Source of the DNA: Phormidium tenue FACHB-1050
GTDB taxonomy: Bacteria; Cyanobacteriota; Cyanobacteriia; Pseudanabaenales; Pseudanabaenaceae
DNA length: 64,000 nt
NCBI RefSeq assembly: GCF_014696925.1
Contig: NZ_JACJQY010000001.1
Span: 62,001-126,000 of the forward strand
Direction: 5' to 3'
The notes beneath the pieces are model-generated. The model saw only the letters and a list, made by a program, of their open reading frames with translations, had not been told where the DNA came from and did no database searches. Position 1 is the first letter of the stretch; the number at the start of each line of letters is the position of its first letter. Below are positions 34,826-45,213 of the stretch, piece by piece. The position numbers and the translations under genes were made by a program.

Positions 34826-35269
34826 ATGAAGCTGCAATCTATGCCTTATGGTGCAATTAGTTATCTCATAGCTTTGTTTTTAGGTTACTTAGTTGGAGGC
34901 GGTCTACTTGCTGCTTACAATGTCAATCCATTGATCTTAATCGGGAATTATCTAATTACTTTGAGATTAGCTCAAACAGGAAGTTCCTCAATTAGTTTAG
35001 CGATCGCATGGCTTTCTATGTGGATCTGGGGGGCGGTATTTGTATGGGCAAAACCTTTGAAATTGGGAGATAGCAATGCTCAAACTATTGCTTTTTTACT
35101 GCTGTTTTGCTGGATACTCGCAACTGGTATAATTTTTTTATTGGCTTTTGCTAAAGAAAGCATGTATAAGTTAGGACTCAATAAACACAAATCTATTTAC
35201 GGATTAACAATACTTACTTGGGGGGCTATGACACTTGGTTGGCTGATATATCAATGGGCAAATAATTAA
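34826..35269 (+). CDS. Four-helix membrane protein, unknown
   Basis: A 147-residue hydrophobic protein with four predicted membrane segments (about residues 12-32, 55-75, 85-107, 120-142). No family recognised. The next gene starts 18 bases later and probably shares its transcript. Confidence 0.6.
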   Translation: MKLQSMPYGAISYLIALFLGYLVGGGLLAAYNVNPLILIGNYLITLRLAQTGSSSISLAIAWLSMWIWGAVFVWAKPLKLGDSNAQTIAFLLLFCWILATGIIFLLAFAKESMYKLGLNKHKSIYGLTILTWGAMTLGWLIYQWANN

Positions 35270-35287
35270 CAGTCTTAGAACAAAAAA

Positions 35288-35701
35288 ATGAATCAATTTA
35301 GTAAGAATTACACCGAGAGAGATGCAGATTACTACATGCATCAAATTCCTGTGCAAATTTTAAAAAAATTAGATACAGATGAAAGAGAGAATCTAAAATC
35401 AGTTATTCACACAGCCATACCTCGACCATCTCCTAAGTTAATTGATCTTAGATTTGCGATCGATCTTATTTTCACTCGCTACTTTGTGGTACTAATGATT
35501 GGCAAAGATATGCGTAGACAACAAAGATCGCGCCAAGTTAGCGGTATTGCCAAAGTAGCTAATGTAATTGCGGCAATTTTATTAATTATTGCGATGAGTC
35601 TACTTGTTAGCGCGGTCACAATTTTAATTCTTTATCTTATTAAGTCAGCTTTAGGCATAGATTTGTTTGCAGGGCATATTACTAATGTTTTATTCAAATA
35701 A
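35288..35701 (+). CDS. Membrane protein with cytoplasmic N-terminal half, unknown
   Basis: A 137-residue protein with a polar N-terminal part and membrane segments near residues 55-70 and 93-120. The cluster GKDMRRQQRSRQ lies between them. No family recognised. Its stop codon directly abuts the stop of the convergent potassium channel gene, with no spacer. Confidence 0.6.
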   Translation: MNQFSKNYTERDADYYMHQIPVQILKKLDTDERENLKSVIHTAIPRPSPKLIDLRFAIDLIFTRYFVVLMIGKDMRRQQRSRQVSGIAKVANVIAAILLIIAMSLLVSAVTILILYLIKSALGIDLFAGHITNVLFK

Positions 35702-36508
35702 TTAATGGTTTTCCAGCTTAGTGCCACATACCTTGCAAAATTGTGCGTCAGCATCATGTAAAGATAATCCGCAACCTGAGCAGACAAAATCCCTAGTCCT
35801 ATCATTGATGCGATCGCCTTGATTGGCTGTTTGGACTAAGCGCTTAAATAATTCTCCCAACTGCACAGGTATCAGTGCAATACCAGTGAGTACCATTAAC
35901 ACAGTAGTTAGTTTACCTGCGTCAGATTTGGGCATGACATCGCTATAGCCAACGGTAGTCATGGTGAAAATAGAAAAGTAAAAAGCATCAAGAAAATTAT
36001 GAAACTTGGGATTGCTGGGATGTTCGATTTGGTAGACCAACCCTGAGAAAACAAACACGATCGCAAATAATGTAAAAAGTATCTTAAATAAGATCGCTAT
36101 ATCTTCATTCTTGTTCTCAAACAAAGACTTTGATTCTACTAACCGAATCAAGCGCAAAATCCGAAACCAGCGTAATAAACGAATAAAGGCTACATCACTC
36201 GCCCCAAAAAAGAATGGCAAAATCGCCACTAGATCGATAATTGCATAGAGACTAAATAGATGTTTGAGTTTCTGTTCAGCACAAATTAGCCTTAAAAAAT
36301 ATTCAAAAACAAATATACCAAGGATAATGTCATCTAATAAATTGAGTCGGTGACGGGTAATCTCGGATATTTCGTAGGTTTGGGCAACAAAACTTATCGC
36401 AGAGGCAAACACAAGAAGTGCGATCGCGATGTTGATTAGTTTGCCAATTGGTGTAGCAAGGTCATCAAGATAAAAGCTTATCTTCTGGCTAATTTTTTGT
36501 TCTAACAT
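35702..36508 (-). CDS. Kv-type potassium channel with C-terminal zinc ribbon
   Basis: A 268-residue six-helix voltage-gated channel. S4 has arginines every third position (FIRLLRWFRILRLIRL), and the selectivity filter is TTVGYSD. The C-terminal 25 residues form a zinc-ribbon-like CSGC...CKVC motif, an unusual ending for a bacterial Kv channel that may aid tetramer assembly or sensing. It is transcribed convergently to two membrane genes. Confidence 0.88.
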   Translation of the reverse strand: MLEQKISQKISFYLDDLATPIGKLINIAIALLVFASAISFVAQTYEISEITRHRLNLLDDIILGIFVFEYFLRLICAEQKLKHLFSLYAIIDLVAILPFFFGASDVAFIRLLRWFRILRLIRLVESKSLFENKNEDIAILFKILFTLFAIVFVFSGLVYQIEHPSNPKFHNFLDAFYFSIFTMTTVGYSDVMPKSDAGKLTTVLMVLTGIALIPVQLGELFKRLVQTANQGDRINDRTRDFVCSGCGLSLHDADAQFCKVCGTKLENH

Positions 36509-36547
36509 AAAGAATTAAATAATACCAAATTCCAGCTTTTCAAAAAC

Positions 36548-36600
36548 AAAGCCTGAAAATTAAAGGTTCCGCGTAGCGGAACCTTTAATTTTCAGGCTTT
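36548..36600. repeat. 25-bp-arm triloop hairpin
   Basis: Perfect arms (36548-36572, 36576-36600), loop GTA, core GGTTCCGC. It lies in the short divergent gap between the channel gene and rlmD. Confidence 0.8.
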
Positions 36601-36651
36601 GCGACAAGCTATAATCAAACATCTCCAAGCCACAGATTAATTTAGGAAACC

Positions 36652-38016
36652 ATGCTACTACAGGGACAAAAAATTACGCTCACTATCGACGATCTCGCTG
36701 ACAGTGGCGATGGAGTGGGACGTTTTGAAAATATCGCGATTTTTGTCCCCAATAGTGTTCCTGGCGATCGCCTTACGGCAAAACTAGAATTTGTAAAAAA
36801 GAATTTTGCTCATGGGAGTATTGAGAAAATTCTTACGCCCTCAAGCGATCGCGTCCGTCCGAGTTGCATCGTTGCCGATAAATGTGGTGGTTGTCAATGG
36901 CAAGCAGTTAGTTATCCTGCACAATTAAGAACCAAACAAAATATTGTCCAGCAAGCATTACAGAGAATCGGTGGATTTAATCCCGAAGTTCTTGAAGAAT
37001 TGCTTTCGCCCATTGTCGGTGCAGTCGATAGTTTGCATTATCGCAACAAAGTGACCTATCCCCTCGCCACTGGTCGAGATGGCAATCTGAAAGCAGGCTA
37101 CTATCAAAAGGGAAGCCACAAAATTGTCAATCTCAATCAATGTCCTGCCCAAGATGAAAGGCTTGATCCGATGCTTGCCGAATTGAAAATGGATATTCAC
37201 AACCAATGTTGGGAAATCTATGATGAGAAAACCCATACAGGACTACTCCGCCATTTAGGACTTCGCATTGGCAGATCTACAGGTGAGATTCTGATTACTC
37301 TGGTAACAAGAGATTGGGATGTTCCGAACTTGGGAGTATTTGCTCAAACATGGCTAGAACGCTATGACAAAGTAGTTGGTGTAATTCTCAATTGCAATCC
37401 CGATAAAACCAATGCTATTTTTGGCAAAGAAAGCCGTTGCATAGCTGGCAAAGATTATCTATTAGAGAAGTTTGCAGGTTTAACCTTCCGTTTGCGTGGT
37501 GATACTTTCTTTCAAGTCTATACTGAGCAAGCCGAAAGGATGCTGAAAATTATTGAAGAGGAACTTAATCTCGAAGGAACGGAAATTCTCTTAGATGCCT
37601 ATGCAGGCATTGGCACGATCGCTCTGCCTCTAGCCGAACAAGTCAAACAGGCGATCGCAATCGAAATTCAACCCCAAGCTACTGCACAGGGCAAACTCAA
37701 TGCTGAACTCAATGGTATTGACAATGTGGTTTTCCATACTGGCAAAGTCGAAGAATTAATCAGTACGCTCAATCTCCAACCCGATATCGTCATCCTCGAT
37801 CCTCCCCGCAAAGGTTGTGAACCAGAAGTAATTAACTTTCTGCGAGAAAATCCTCCCGATCGCCTTGTCTATGTCAGTTGTAATCCCGCCACCCAAGCCA
37901 GAGATTTAAAATTATTATGTGAAGGCGATCGCTATCAACTCACCCGCATTCAACCCATCGATTTCTTCCCACAAACCTCTCATGTTGAGGCGATCGCCTT
38001 TCTTAAAAAGTCGTAA
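36652..38016 (+). CDS. rlmD: 23S rRNA m5U methyltransferase RlmD/RumA type
   Basis: The 454-residue protein has an N-terminal TRAM domain (about 1-60) and an iron-sulfur cysteine set: C72, C78 and C81 in CIVADKCGGC, plus the Cys in LNQCPAQ. The C-terminal methyltransferase domain shows DAYAGIGTIALPL for SAM and the catalytic Cys in YVSCNPATQARDL. It methylates a uridine of 23S rRNA or tRNA; the exact site cannot be read from sequence, and RlmD-like and TrmA-like members are close. Confidence 0.88.
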   Translation: MLLQGQKITLTIDDLADSGDGVGRFENIAIFVPNSVPGDRLTAKLEFVKKNFAHGSIEKILTPSSDRVRPSCIVADKCGGCQWQAVSYPAQLRTKQNIVQQALQRIGGFNPEVLEELLSPIVGAVDSLHYRNKVTYPLATGRDGNLKAGYYQKGSHKIVNLNQCPAQDERLDPMLAELKMDIHNQCWEIYDEKTHTGLLRHLGLRIGRSTGEILITLVTRDWDVPNLGVFAQTWLERYDKVVGVILNCNPDKTNAIFGKESRCIAGKDYLLEKFAGLTFRLRGDTFFQVYTEQAERMLKIIEEELNLEGTEILLDAYAGIGTIALPLAEQVKQAIAIEIQPQATAQGKLNAELNGIDNVVFHTGKVEELISTLNLQPDIVILDPPRKGCEPEVINFLRENPPDRLVYVSCNPATQARDLKLLCEGDRYQLTRIQPIDFFPQTSHVEAIAFLKKS

Positions 38017-38039
38017 ACTTGAAATAAGGTTAAATCGCT

Positions 38040-39467
38040 ATGTTTACACAACTACGCATTCAAAATTTTAAGTCTTGGGCAGATACAGGGGAGTTTCGGA
38101 TGGCTCCTTTGACTGGATTTTTTGGGACAAATAGTTCTGGGAAAACGGCGATTTTGCAATTTTTGTTAATGCTGAAGCAAACTGTTGAATCAAGCGATCG
38201 CAATCGTATTTTGCATTTAGGTGGCGATCGATATAGTTATGTTGATTTAGGAACTAATTACGATATTAGCCACAGACATCAACTGCCAGAAAAAATAAAA
38301 TTCTCGCTAATGTGGAACCCAAAGCTAATTTCTCAGGAAGTTTTAGAAATTCTTTCAAAAATAGTTGTATATAATGAGGGAACAGTTGTTCACGAAACTA
38401 ATTCCTATGCTTCATTGCTAAAATTTGAATCAGAAATTGATATTGATAGAGATCAGGTAAATGTCGATTTTTTTGAGTTTTCTTTTGAGGCAGATAATCA
38501 ACAGTGGAATCACGTTCGCATTATGAAATACGATAACCAAGAAGCGATTTACACATTATCTACAGAAGGGAATCTTGTTGAGTCATGGCAGAAAAATTGG
38601 TCTGATAAACTAGCCAAATCCTATGGATTTCAATTTCCAATCTTGCCACTTTTCTATGGTGTTGAACTTTTTAAGAACTATAATTTTCAACTTATAACTC
38701 CATTTAAAGGGATTGAAGATTTTATGGAGATGATAAAAGCCTATGAAGATCTCTTCCAAAATACTTATTATCTCGCACCGTTAAGAGAATACCCAAAAAG
38801 AACTTACCTTTGGTCTGGGGAAAGTCCTCAAGATGTTGGAAAATACGGAGAATTAACAGTTGCTGCACTTCTTGCTTCCCACAAAAAAGATACAAAAGTT
38901 GAGATTTCTGTCGCAAAAGCATTGAAAGATTTGGGCTTAATTCATGGATTTAGATTGAATAGAATTACACCTAATCGTGGTGATTATGAAATATTAGTGC
39001 AGAAGTCTCCTAATTCAGCAGAAGTATTAATTACTGATGTTGGATTTGGAGTCTCGCAAGTCTTACCGATCTTAGTGTTATGTTACTACGCACCCAAAGG
39101 CGCAACCCTCATATTTGAACAACCCGAAATCCATTTGCATCCCTCAGTCCAAGCAGGACTCGCCGATATATTTATCGAAGTCATCAAAACCCGCAATATC
39201 CAAATCATCATTGAAAGTCATAGCGAACATTTATTAAGAAGATTGCAACGCCGCATGGCTGAAGAAAAAGATGGATTTACTAATGATGATGCTGCCCTTT
39301 ATTTTTGCAAAATGAACGATCAAGGGGATTCAGAATTAGTTACTCTTGATATTGATGACTATGGCAATATTTGTAATTATCCCGAAGGATTTTTTGGTGA
39401 CGAAATGGGTGATCTTGTTGCGATGACCGAAGCAGCAATCAATCGCCAGATGAATGTTGGAGTGTGA
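38040..39467 (+). CDS. DUF3696-type AAA ATPase
   Basis: A 475-residue ATPase of the RecF/OLD-like AAA class. Walker A is GTNSSGKTA at about residues 30-38, the ABC-like region VGFGVSQVLPIL follows, Walker B is LIFEQPEIHLHPS, and the following IIIESHSEHLLRRLQRR is typical of this class. The C-terminal 50 residues match the DUF3696 type. It is 23 bases after rlmD. The next gene encodes a PIN-like nuclease, nearly touching it. ATPase plus nuclease pairs of this kind often work in phage defence; no TOPRIM domain is present in this protein. Confidence 0.8.
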   Translation: MFTQLRIQNFKSWADTGEFRMAPLTGFFGTNSSGKTAILQFLLMLKQTVESSDRNRILHLGGDRYSYVDLGTNYDISHRHQLPEKIKFSLMWNPKLISQEVLEILSKIVVYNEGTVVHETNSYASLLKFESEIDIDRDQVNVDFFEFSFEADNQQWNHVRIMKYDNQEAIYTLSTEGNLVESWQKNWSDKLAKSYGFQFPILPLFYGVELFKNYNFQLITPFKGIEDFMEMIKAYEDLFQNTYYLAPLREYPKRTYLWSGESPQDVGKYGELTVAALLASHKKDTKVEISVAKALKDLGLIHGFRLNRITPNRGDYEILVQKSPNSAEVLITDVGFGVSQVLPILVLCYYAPKGATLIFEQPEIHLHPSVQAGLADIFIEVIKTRNIQIIIESHSEHLLRRLQRRMAEEKDGFTNDDAALYFCKMNDQGDSELVTLDIDDYGNICNYPEGFFGDEMGDLVAMTEAAINRQMNVGV

Positions 39468-39469
39468 AA

Positions 39470-39955
39470 ATGTATCAAATTGTCGATACAAATGTCCTAC
39501 TTGTCGCCAGTAAAAAAGCACCTCAAGCCTCCGAAACCTGTGAACTTGCCTGTGAGAAATATCTTCAAAATCTTATGAACGCAGGAATATTGGTAATTGA
39601 TAATCAATGGCTAATTATCAAAGAATATATGAACTATATGAACAAAAATTCTCAGACTGGACAACCTCATGCTGGTGACGCATTTCTCAAATGGGTTTTG
39701 ACACATCAAGCTACTAAACGCTGCGAAAAAGTTGCTATTACGCAAATTGCCGAAAACGATTTTGCTGAGTTTCCAAAATCCCCATCTCTTGACAAATTTG
39801 ATCCATCCGATCGCAAATTTGTGGCGGTTGCGCTAACTCATCATGCTAAACCCGCAATCGCTAATGCTGTTGACTCTGATTGGTACAATCACAAACAAGC
39901 CCTTACCGAACATGGAGTTAAACTTGACTTTCTTTGCCCAGAAATATTTTCATAG
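39470..39955 (+). CDS. PIN-like nuclease partner of the DUF3696 ATPase
   Basis: The protein begins with YQIVDTNVLL, the first acidic motif of PIN domains. A central E is in KEYMNYM, and the later acidic positions are in FDPSDRKFVAVAL and NAVDSDW. This suits a metal-dependent RNase fold. The ATG at 39470 follows the ribosome site GGAG by seven bases; a GTG at 39464 overlaps the ATPase stop. At 161 residues it is slightly longer than VapC toxins. The pairing with the ATPase is by gene order. Confidence 0.72.
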   Translation: MYQIVDTNVLLVASKKAPQASETCELACEKYLQNLMNAGILVIDNQWLIIKEYMNYMNKNSQTGQPHAGDAFLKWVLTHQATKRCEKVAITQIAENDFAEFPKSPSLDKFDPSDRKFVAVALTHHAKPAIANAVDSDWYNHKQALTEHGVKLDFLCPEIFS

Positions 39956-39967
39956 AAAGAGGTAATT

Positions 39968-40247
39968 ATGAAGAGAATTGAAGTTGAGACAAGAACAATT
40001 CTATTGGCTTTGACTGGCTCTAGACTTTATCGAGTTCATAACGAAGATAGTGATTATGATTACAAGGGAATTTGCATTCCCACACTTCCTTATTTCATTG
40101 GCACACAAAATTTTGATTACAGAAGTTGATAAGCTAACTGCCAAACTGGCGATCGCAATGGAAAATACTAAGCTTCCCAAATATCCCGATCAAAAACTAA
40201 TCGAAGAAAAGCAGATGGAGATTATCAAGGCATATCTTTCTCTTTAA
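39968..40247 (+). pseudogene. Remnant of a polymerase-beta-type nucleotidyltransferase
   Basis: A 53-residue ORF (39968-40129) starts like a nucleotidyltransferase: LALTGSRLYRVHNEDSDYDYKG has the GS and DxD-type motifs. It stops at a TGA at 40127. A second piece in another frame (about 40110-40247, ending EIIKAYLSL) matches the expected C-terminal helix of the family. About 150 central residues are missing. An internal deletion with frame change best explains this. Confidence 0.7.
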
Positions 40248-40382
40248 ATTGACACCAAAATCTACCATTCCGAATTGAAGCAAAACAAAAGAGATAAAAA
40301 ATGTTAATAAACTTGAACTTAAAAGGAAGTTATCGAACTCAGGTAATGTTATGTTAGAAAATCTGTCTTTATACTTGTTGTA

Positions 40383-41465
40383 ATGTCTAAAAACTATAAG
40401 ATTACCCTTCTCCCTGGTGATGGGATTGGTCCCGAAATTATGAAAGTAGCGGTGGCGGTACTACAGGCGATCGCCCCAAAATTTGATATTACCTTTGCTT
40501 TTGAAACGGCTTTAGTTGGTGGTGCAGCGATCGATGCGACGGGGCATCCTTTGCCTGAAGAAACTTTGCAGCTTTGCAAGAATAGTGATGCTGTATTACT
40601 GGCGGCTGTTGGCGGTGAAAAGTGGGACACGATGCCCTCAAATTTACGTCCTGAACAGGCATTGCTTGGCTTACGTGGTGGCATGGGCTTATTTGCAAAT
40701 TTACGTCCTGCTCAGATTTTGCCCCAATTAATTGATGCTTCGACCTTAAAGCGCGAAGTTGTGGAAGGCGTGGATATTTTGGTAGTACGAGAACTCACGG
40801 GCGGAATTTATTTTGGTAAGCCCAAAGGCATTGTTACTGACGAAAATGGTGTGCGGCGTGGCTTTAACACGATGGTCTATACCGAGCCAGAAATCGATCG
40901 CATTGCCAGAGTAGGGTTTGAGGCTGCTCAAAAACGTCATGGATCGGTTTGCTCCGTTGACAAGTCCAATGTCTTGGAAGTGTCACAACTATGGCGCGAT
41001 CGCGTGACGACTATTTCTAGTGAATATCCTGATGTGAAACTGTCTCATATGTATGTCGATAATGCCGCCATGCAAATTATTCGCAATCCGAAACAGTTTG
41101 ATGTGATTCTCACTAGCAATCTCTTTGGTGACATTCTTTCCGACGCAGCAGCAATGTTAACAGGTAGCATTGGCATGTTGCCATCGGCTAGCCTCGGAGA
41201 AGCAGGAAAACCTGGTGTGTTTGAGCCTGTTCATGGTTCGGCTCCTGATATTGCTGGTAAGGATTTGGCTAATCCTCTCGCTCAAGTGTTGAGTGCAGCG
41301 ATGATGTTGCGCTATGCCTTTAATGAAGGAGATGCTGCTGAGGCGATCGAAGCCGCAGTAAACAAAGTTCTCGATTCGGGCAAGCGGACTGGTGACATCA
41401 TGGCGGATGGATGCGAAAAATTAGGATGCATAGCTATGGGAGAAGCATTACTAGCTGCACTCTAA
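40383..41465 (+). CDS. leuB: 3-isopropylmalate dehydrogenase
   Basis: LeuB oxidises and decarboxylates 3-isopropylmalate in leucine synthesis, using NAD and Mg. The start [12 protein letters not shown] is followed by the substrate loop [22 protein letters not shown], and the metal/NAD motif [13 protein letters not shown]. Length 360 is normal. It is monocistronic, ending in a clear terminator. Confidence 0.96.
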   Translation: MSKNYKITLLPGDGIGPEIMKVAVAVLQAIAPKFDITFAFETALVGGAAIDATGHPLPEETLQLCKNSDAVLLAAVGGEKWDTMPSNLRPEQALLGLRGGMGLFANLRPAQILPQLIDASTLKREVVEGVDILVVRELTGGIYFGKPKGIVTDENGVRRGFNTMVYTEPEIDRIARVGFEAAQKRHGSVCSVDKSNVLEVSQLWRDRVTTISSEYPDVKLSHMYVDNAAMQIIRNPKQFDVILTSNLFGDILSDAAAMLTGSIGMLPSASLGEAGKPGVFEPVHGSAPDIAGKDLANPLAQVLSAAMMLRYAFNEGDAAEAIEAAVNKVLDSGKRTGDIMADGCEKLGCIAMGEALLAAL

Positions 41466-41496
41466 AAAGAGGCGGCTAGTAACGCCGCCTCTTTTT
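41464..41496 (+). terminator. leuB terminator
   Basis: 13-bp arms AAAAAGAGGCGGC and GCCGCCTCTTTTT with a seven-base loop; the stop codon overlaps the left arm. Confidence 0.88.
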
Positions 41497-41602
41497 AGGC
41501 AATCTGCTACAAATAACTCTTAGTTCTACTCCCAAGAAACAGTTAAACTTTAAAGACAGCAATATCCTAATAAATCTAAATATTTAAGCCAAATTTTGCC
41601 CT

Positions 41603-43636
41603 ATGCCCAATCGTCTCGCCCAATCGCAAAGTCTCTATCTTCGTAAACACGCTGATAACCCGATTGATTGGTATCCTTGGGGCAATGAAGCTTTAGAAAA
41701 AGCGAGAAACGAAAACAAGCCGATCTTTCTGTCGATCGGTTACTCCAGTTGCCATTGGTGTACGGTGATGGAGCATGAAGCTTTCTCGGATACGGTAATT
41801 GCGGACTATATGAACGATCGCTTCGTGGCGATTAAAGTGGATCGCGAAGAACGTCCAGACTTAGACAGCATCTATATGCAAGCCGTGCAGATCATGGGCG
41901 AAAGTGGCGGCTGGCCTTTAAATTTATTTCTTGCTCCCGATGATTTAGTTCCTTTTTATGGGGGAACCTATTTCCCCATCGAGCCACGCTATGGCAGACC
42001 AGGATTCTTGCGAGTGCTCCAATCAATTCTGGAAATCTATCACGATCGCAATCAAGATATTCAAGATTATAAAGATCAGATTATTCGGAACCTGCACCAA
42101 GTTAATAAACTGATCCCCGTACCGATTATTAGCGATGAAGTGTTAGCTAATGGAATCGCTAAATGCGCTGAAGTCGTTACTAATCGTGATTATGGAACTT
42201 GTTTCCCGATGATTCCCTATGCAAATTTTTTGCTGAGGGCTAGTCGCTTTGAAGATAACAGTACAGAACTCAAAAATAAAGCTCAAGAGCGTGGTTTGGC
42301 TCTGGCTTTGGGTGGTATTTTTGATCATGTTGCAGGGGGATGGCATCGCTACACTGTTGATCATACTTGGACAGTCCCACACTTTGAGAAGATGCTCTAT
42401 GACAATGGCTTAATCATGGAATATCTGGCTAATCTCTGGCTGTCGGGTTTGCATGAACCTGCGATCGCCCGTAGTTGTGAACTAACTGCCACATGGCTCC
42501 AGCGCGAAATGTTAGCCGAAGAAGGTTGCTTCTATGCTTCGCAAGATGCGGATAGTGAAGGAAGAGAAGGAAAGTTTTGGGTATGGAGCTACGCAGAACT
42601 GAAAAAGATTTTTAGTCCCACAGAGCTTGATTTATTAACTCAAGAATTCACGATTTCTCTAGCTGGCAACTTTGAAGAAACTAATGTCTTGCAACGTAAA
42701 CAGACGGGGGAACTATCCCCAGAAATAGAAGCTTGTTTAACCAAGCTATTCCGTCGTCGCTATGGCGAACATTCGCGTCCCACTGATGCTTTTCCTGTAG
42801 CCCGTAGTCAAGATGATATTCGCGAAATTGATTGGGAAGGGCGCGTACCACCTGTGACTGACACTAAGGCGATTACGGCTTGGAATGCTCTGATGATTTC
42901 AGGTTTAGCCAATGCCTATCGTGCATTTCAGCAGCCGATTTATAAACAACTTGCGGTTAATGCTGCTAAGTTTATTCTAGAAAATCAATGGATTGAAGGC
43001 AGGTTACAACGGATTAATTATGAAGGACAAGCGGCGGTAGCAGCACAATCTGAAGACTATGCTTTATTAATTAAGGCGCTTCTCGATCTACATCAAGCGA
43101 TTCCTGAAGAAGCAGACTTTTATCTACAACAGGCGATCGCTATCCAAGCTGAATTTGATCGCGATTTTTGGGATGCTCTATCAGGTGGCTATTTCAATAC
43201 TACGAGCGAGTCTAGTCAACATTTACTATTGCGGGAGCGCAACTATCAAGATAATGCTACGCCTTCAGCCAATGGAGTGGCGATCGCTAATTTAGTGCGT
43301 TTGGCAAGTGTAACTGAGAAATTAGAATATCTAGATCGCGCCGAGCTAGCTCTCAAGCGCTTTGGGCATGTAATTACGAACAGCCCTGTCGCTTGTCCTA
43401 GTCTATTGGTTGCCTTTGACTGGTTCCGCAACCATACGCTGGTTCGCACCAATCCTGATCATTATGCCTATCTCAATCGTCAATATTTACCTGTAGTCAT
43501 GTTACGAGTCGATAAACATTTACCAAATCCTGATGCGATCGCGATGGTTTGTCAGGGTTTTGCTTGTTTAGAACCTGCGATGAGTGTAGAAATATGCGAT
43601 CGTCAGTTATTACGAAGTACAACTAGGGTCAGATAA
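41603..43636 (+). CDS. DUF255 thioredoxin-like protein (YyaL/SPATA20 family)
   Basis: A 677-residue protein. The N-terminal thioredoxin-like DUF255 domain has the motif [10 protein letters not shown] (C50, C53), [10 protein letters not shown] and GGWPLNLFL. The rest is an (alpha/alpha)6 barrel like that of N-acylglucosamine 2-epimerases. Its biological role is not established. It shares a hairpin terminator with the convergent antiporter gene. Confidence 0.9.
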   Translation: MPNRLAQSQSLYLRKHADNPIDWYPWGNEALEKARNENKPIFLSIGYSSCHWCTVMEHEAFSDTVIADYMNDRFVAIKVDREERPDLDSIYMQAVQIMGESGGWPLNLFLAPDDLVPFYGGTYFPIEPRYGRPGFLRVLQSILEIYHDRNQDIQDYKDQIIRNLHQVNKLIPVPIISDEVLANGIAKCAEVVTNRDYGTCFPMIPYANFLLRASRFEDNSTELKNKAQERGLALALGGIFDHVAGGWHRYTVDHTWTVPHFEKMLYDNGLIMEYLANLWLSGLHEPAIARSCELTATWLQREMLAEEGCFYASQDADSEGREGKFWVWSYAELKKIFSPTELDLLTQEFTISLAGNFEETNVLQRKQTGELSPEIEACLTKLFRRRYGEHSRPTDAFPVARSQDDIREIDWEGRVPPVTDTKAITAWNALMISGLANAYRAFQQPIYKQLAVNAAKFILENQWIEGRLQRINYEGQAAVAAQSEDYALLIKALLDLHQAIPEEADFYLQQAIAIQAEFDRDFWDALSGGYFNTTSESSQHLLLRERNYQDNATPSANGVAIANLVRLASVTEKLEYLDRAELALKRFGHVITNSPVACPSLLVAFDWFRNHTLVRTNPDHYAYLNRQYLPVVMLRVDKHLPNPDAIAMVCQGFACLEPAMSVEICDRQLLRSTTRVR

Positions 43637-43670
43637 AAAGAAAAGCGGCTCAAGGAGCCGCTTTTCTTTT
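43636..43670. terminator. Bidirectional terminator
   Basis: 16-bp arms AAAAGAAAAGCGGCTC and complement, loop AAG. It touches the stop codons of both convergent genes. Confidence 0.88.
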
Positions 43671-45054
43671 AAGCTAATTCTGCATTAGCTGGTGGTTCTT
43701 CAGTCTTGCCAAAGGCAATTCTCAAAAATGGAGGAGCGAGAAAAGTAGTCATGATCACCATGATGATAATGGCAACTTCTAGAGGTTTGTCGATCGCACC
43801 GCTAGCCGTACCAATCCCTGCAAATACAAGACCAACTTCACCACGGGGAACCATACCCACACCGATCGCTAGGCGATTGATATCGGGTATTCCGAAAACT
43901 ACCCAACCTGTGATGACTTTGCCGATGATCGCAACTGCGAGCATAAATACCGCAATTAATAAGCCACTGCGATTTTCAGGGATCATCGGATTGAGAACAC
44001 TGAGATCGGCTCTTGCTCCTACAGTCACAAAGAAAACGGGTACGAGCAAATCTGCAATGGGTTTAACTAGTTCATCTAATTCTTTTCGAGCATCGGTTTC
44101 ATCAAGTACCAATCCTGCGGCAAAGGCTCCCAAAATTGCTTCTAAATGAATCGCATTACCGATAAAAGCCATGATGTAGGCAAAGATAAAAGCAGGAATG
44201 ACGATATTGCCGCGAGTTTGGAGTTTATCAACTATTGCCACGAAGGTTTTGTTAAAAAAGCCACCTAAGAGAATCGCACCAAACAGAAAGGCGATCGCGC
44301 TAACTAATAGAATTGCAACGTTAGTAATATCTACTTCACCTGTTTTTGCCAAACTGGCAACTACGGCAAGAACGATGATTCCTAATACGTCATCAATGAC
44401 GGCTGCACCAACGATGATTTGTCCTTCCTTGGATTTTAGCTGACCAATTTCTGCCAAGACCTTAGAAGTAATCCCAATACTGGTTGCTGTGAGGGCAGCT
44501 CCTGCAAAAATGGCGGGAATCGCGGCAACATGGAAGAAGTACATTAGTCCGAGTGTCCCAGCCGCAAAGGGAGCAGTCACTCCGATAAAGGCAACTACAA
44601 AAGCTTGGATACCAACTTCCTTAAGTTGGCGCAAATCTGACTCTAAACCAATCTCAAACAGAAGGACAATTACACCCAATTCAGCTATTACCGAAATTAC
44701 TTCACTTTGCTGGGTAAATACGTTGTTAACGGCTTCAGGGGATAGGTTGTTGAGCAACTGCAAGCCCGACATGATCAAAGAGTCCGAAGCAACAAAACCC
44801 CCTTCAGGAAAGATGACTAAGCGCAATGCAGATACACCAATAATTACACCAGCGACTAATTCTCCCAAAACAGGAGGTAAATCTAACCGCTTAGCAATTT
44901 CACTACCAACTTTACTGGCGATGTAAATGAAAATGAGGGTGAGTAATACACCTGACAAAATAACTGGAGCATTTTCTGACTCGGCGGTGGCAAGTAGAGG
45001 CTGCGGTATGTGCAATCCAGATAAATGATTGGCGATCGCTGCGATCGAGAACAT
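43669..45054 (-). CDS. CPA2-type cation/proton antiporter (NapA-like)
   Basis: A 461-residue membrane protein with about 12-13 helices. The ion-binding pair is DD in AAVIDDVLGI, typical of electrogenic NapA/NhaA-like antiporters, and ALTATSIGITSKVL lies in the preceding unwound helix. It should exchange Na+ or K+ for protons at the plasma or thylakoid membrane. A signal-like or extra first helix precedes the core. No TrkA-type regulatory domain is present. Confidence 0.9.
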   Translation of the reverse strand: MFSIAAIANHLSGLHIPQPLLATAESENAPVILSGVLLTLIFIYIASKVGSEIAKRLDLPPVLGELVAGVIIGVSALRLVIFPEGGFVASDSLIMSGLQLLNNLSPEAVNNVFTQQSEVISVIAELGVIVLLFEIGLESDLRQLKEVGIQAFVVAFIGVTAPFAAGTLGLMYFFHVAAIPAIFAGAALTATSIGITSKVLAEIGQLKSKEGQIIVGAAVIDDVLGIIVLAVVASLAKTGEVDITNVAILLVSAIAFLFGAILLGGFFNKTFVAIVDKLQTRGNIVIPAFIFAYIMAFIGNAIHLEAILGAFAAGLVLDETDARKELDELVKPIADLLVPVFFVTVGARADLSVLNPMIPENRSGLLIAVFMLAVAIIGKVITGWVVFGIPDINRLAIGVGMVPRGEVGLVFAGIGTASGAIDKPLEVAIIIMVIMTTFLAPPFLRIAFGKTEEPPANAELA

Positions 45055-45213
45055 AGGCTATTTTCCTTTATATAGGGGTGATCCAAGAAACCTAGACTTC
45101 ACATTATTACGGTTTCGGTTATCTGTCTCTAGTACGACTAGTTACATTTTCAAGAAGGTAAAAATTTATTTGTTGGATGCGTTAGTGCAACGTAACGCAT
45201 TAATTAGGCATTA

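Noticed and set aside
43706-44926. Three long open frames on the plus strand within the antiporter gene
   Set aside because: They are antisense to a clear CPA2 antiporter, have biased composition (many Pro, Thr, Ala, Ile) and show no motifs.
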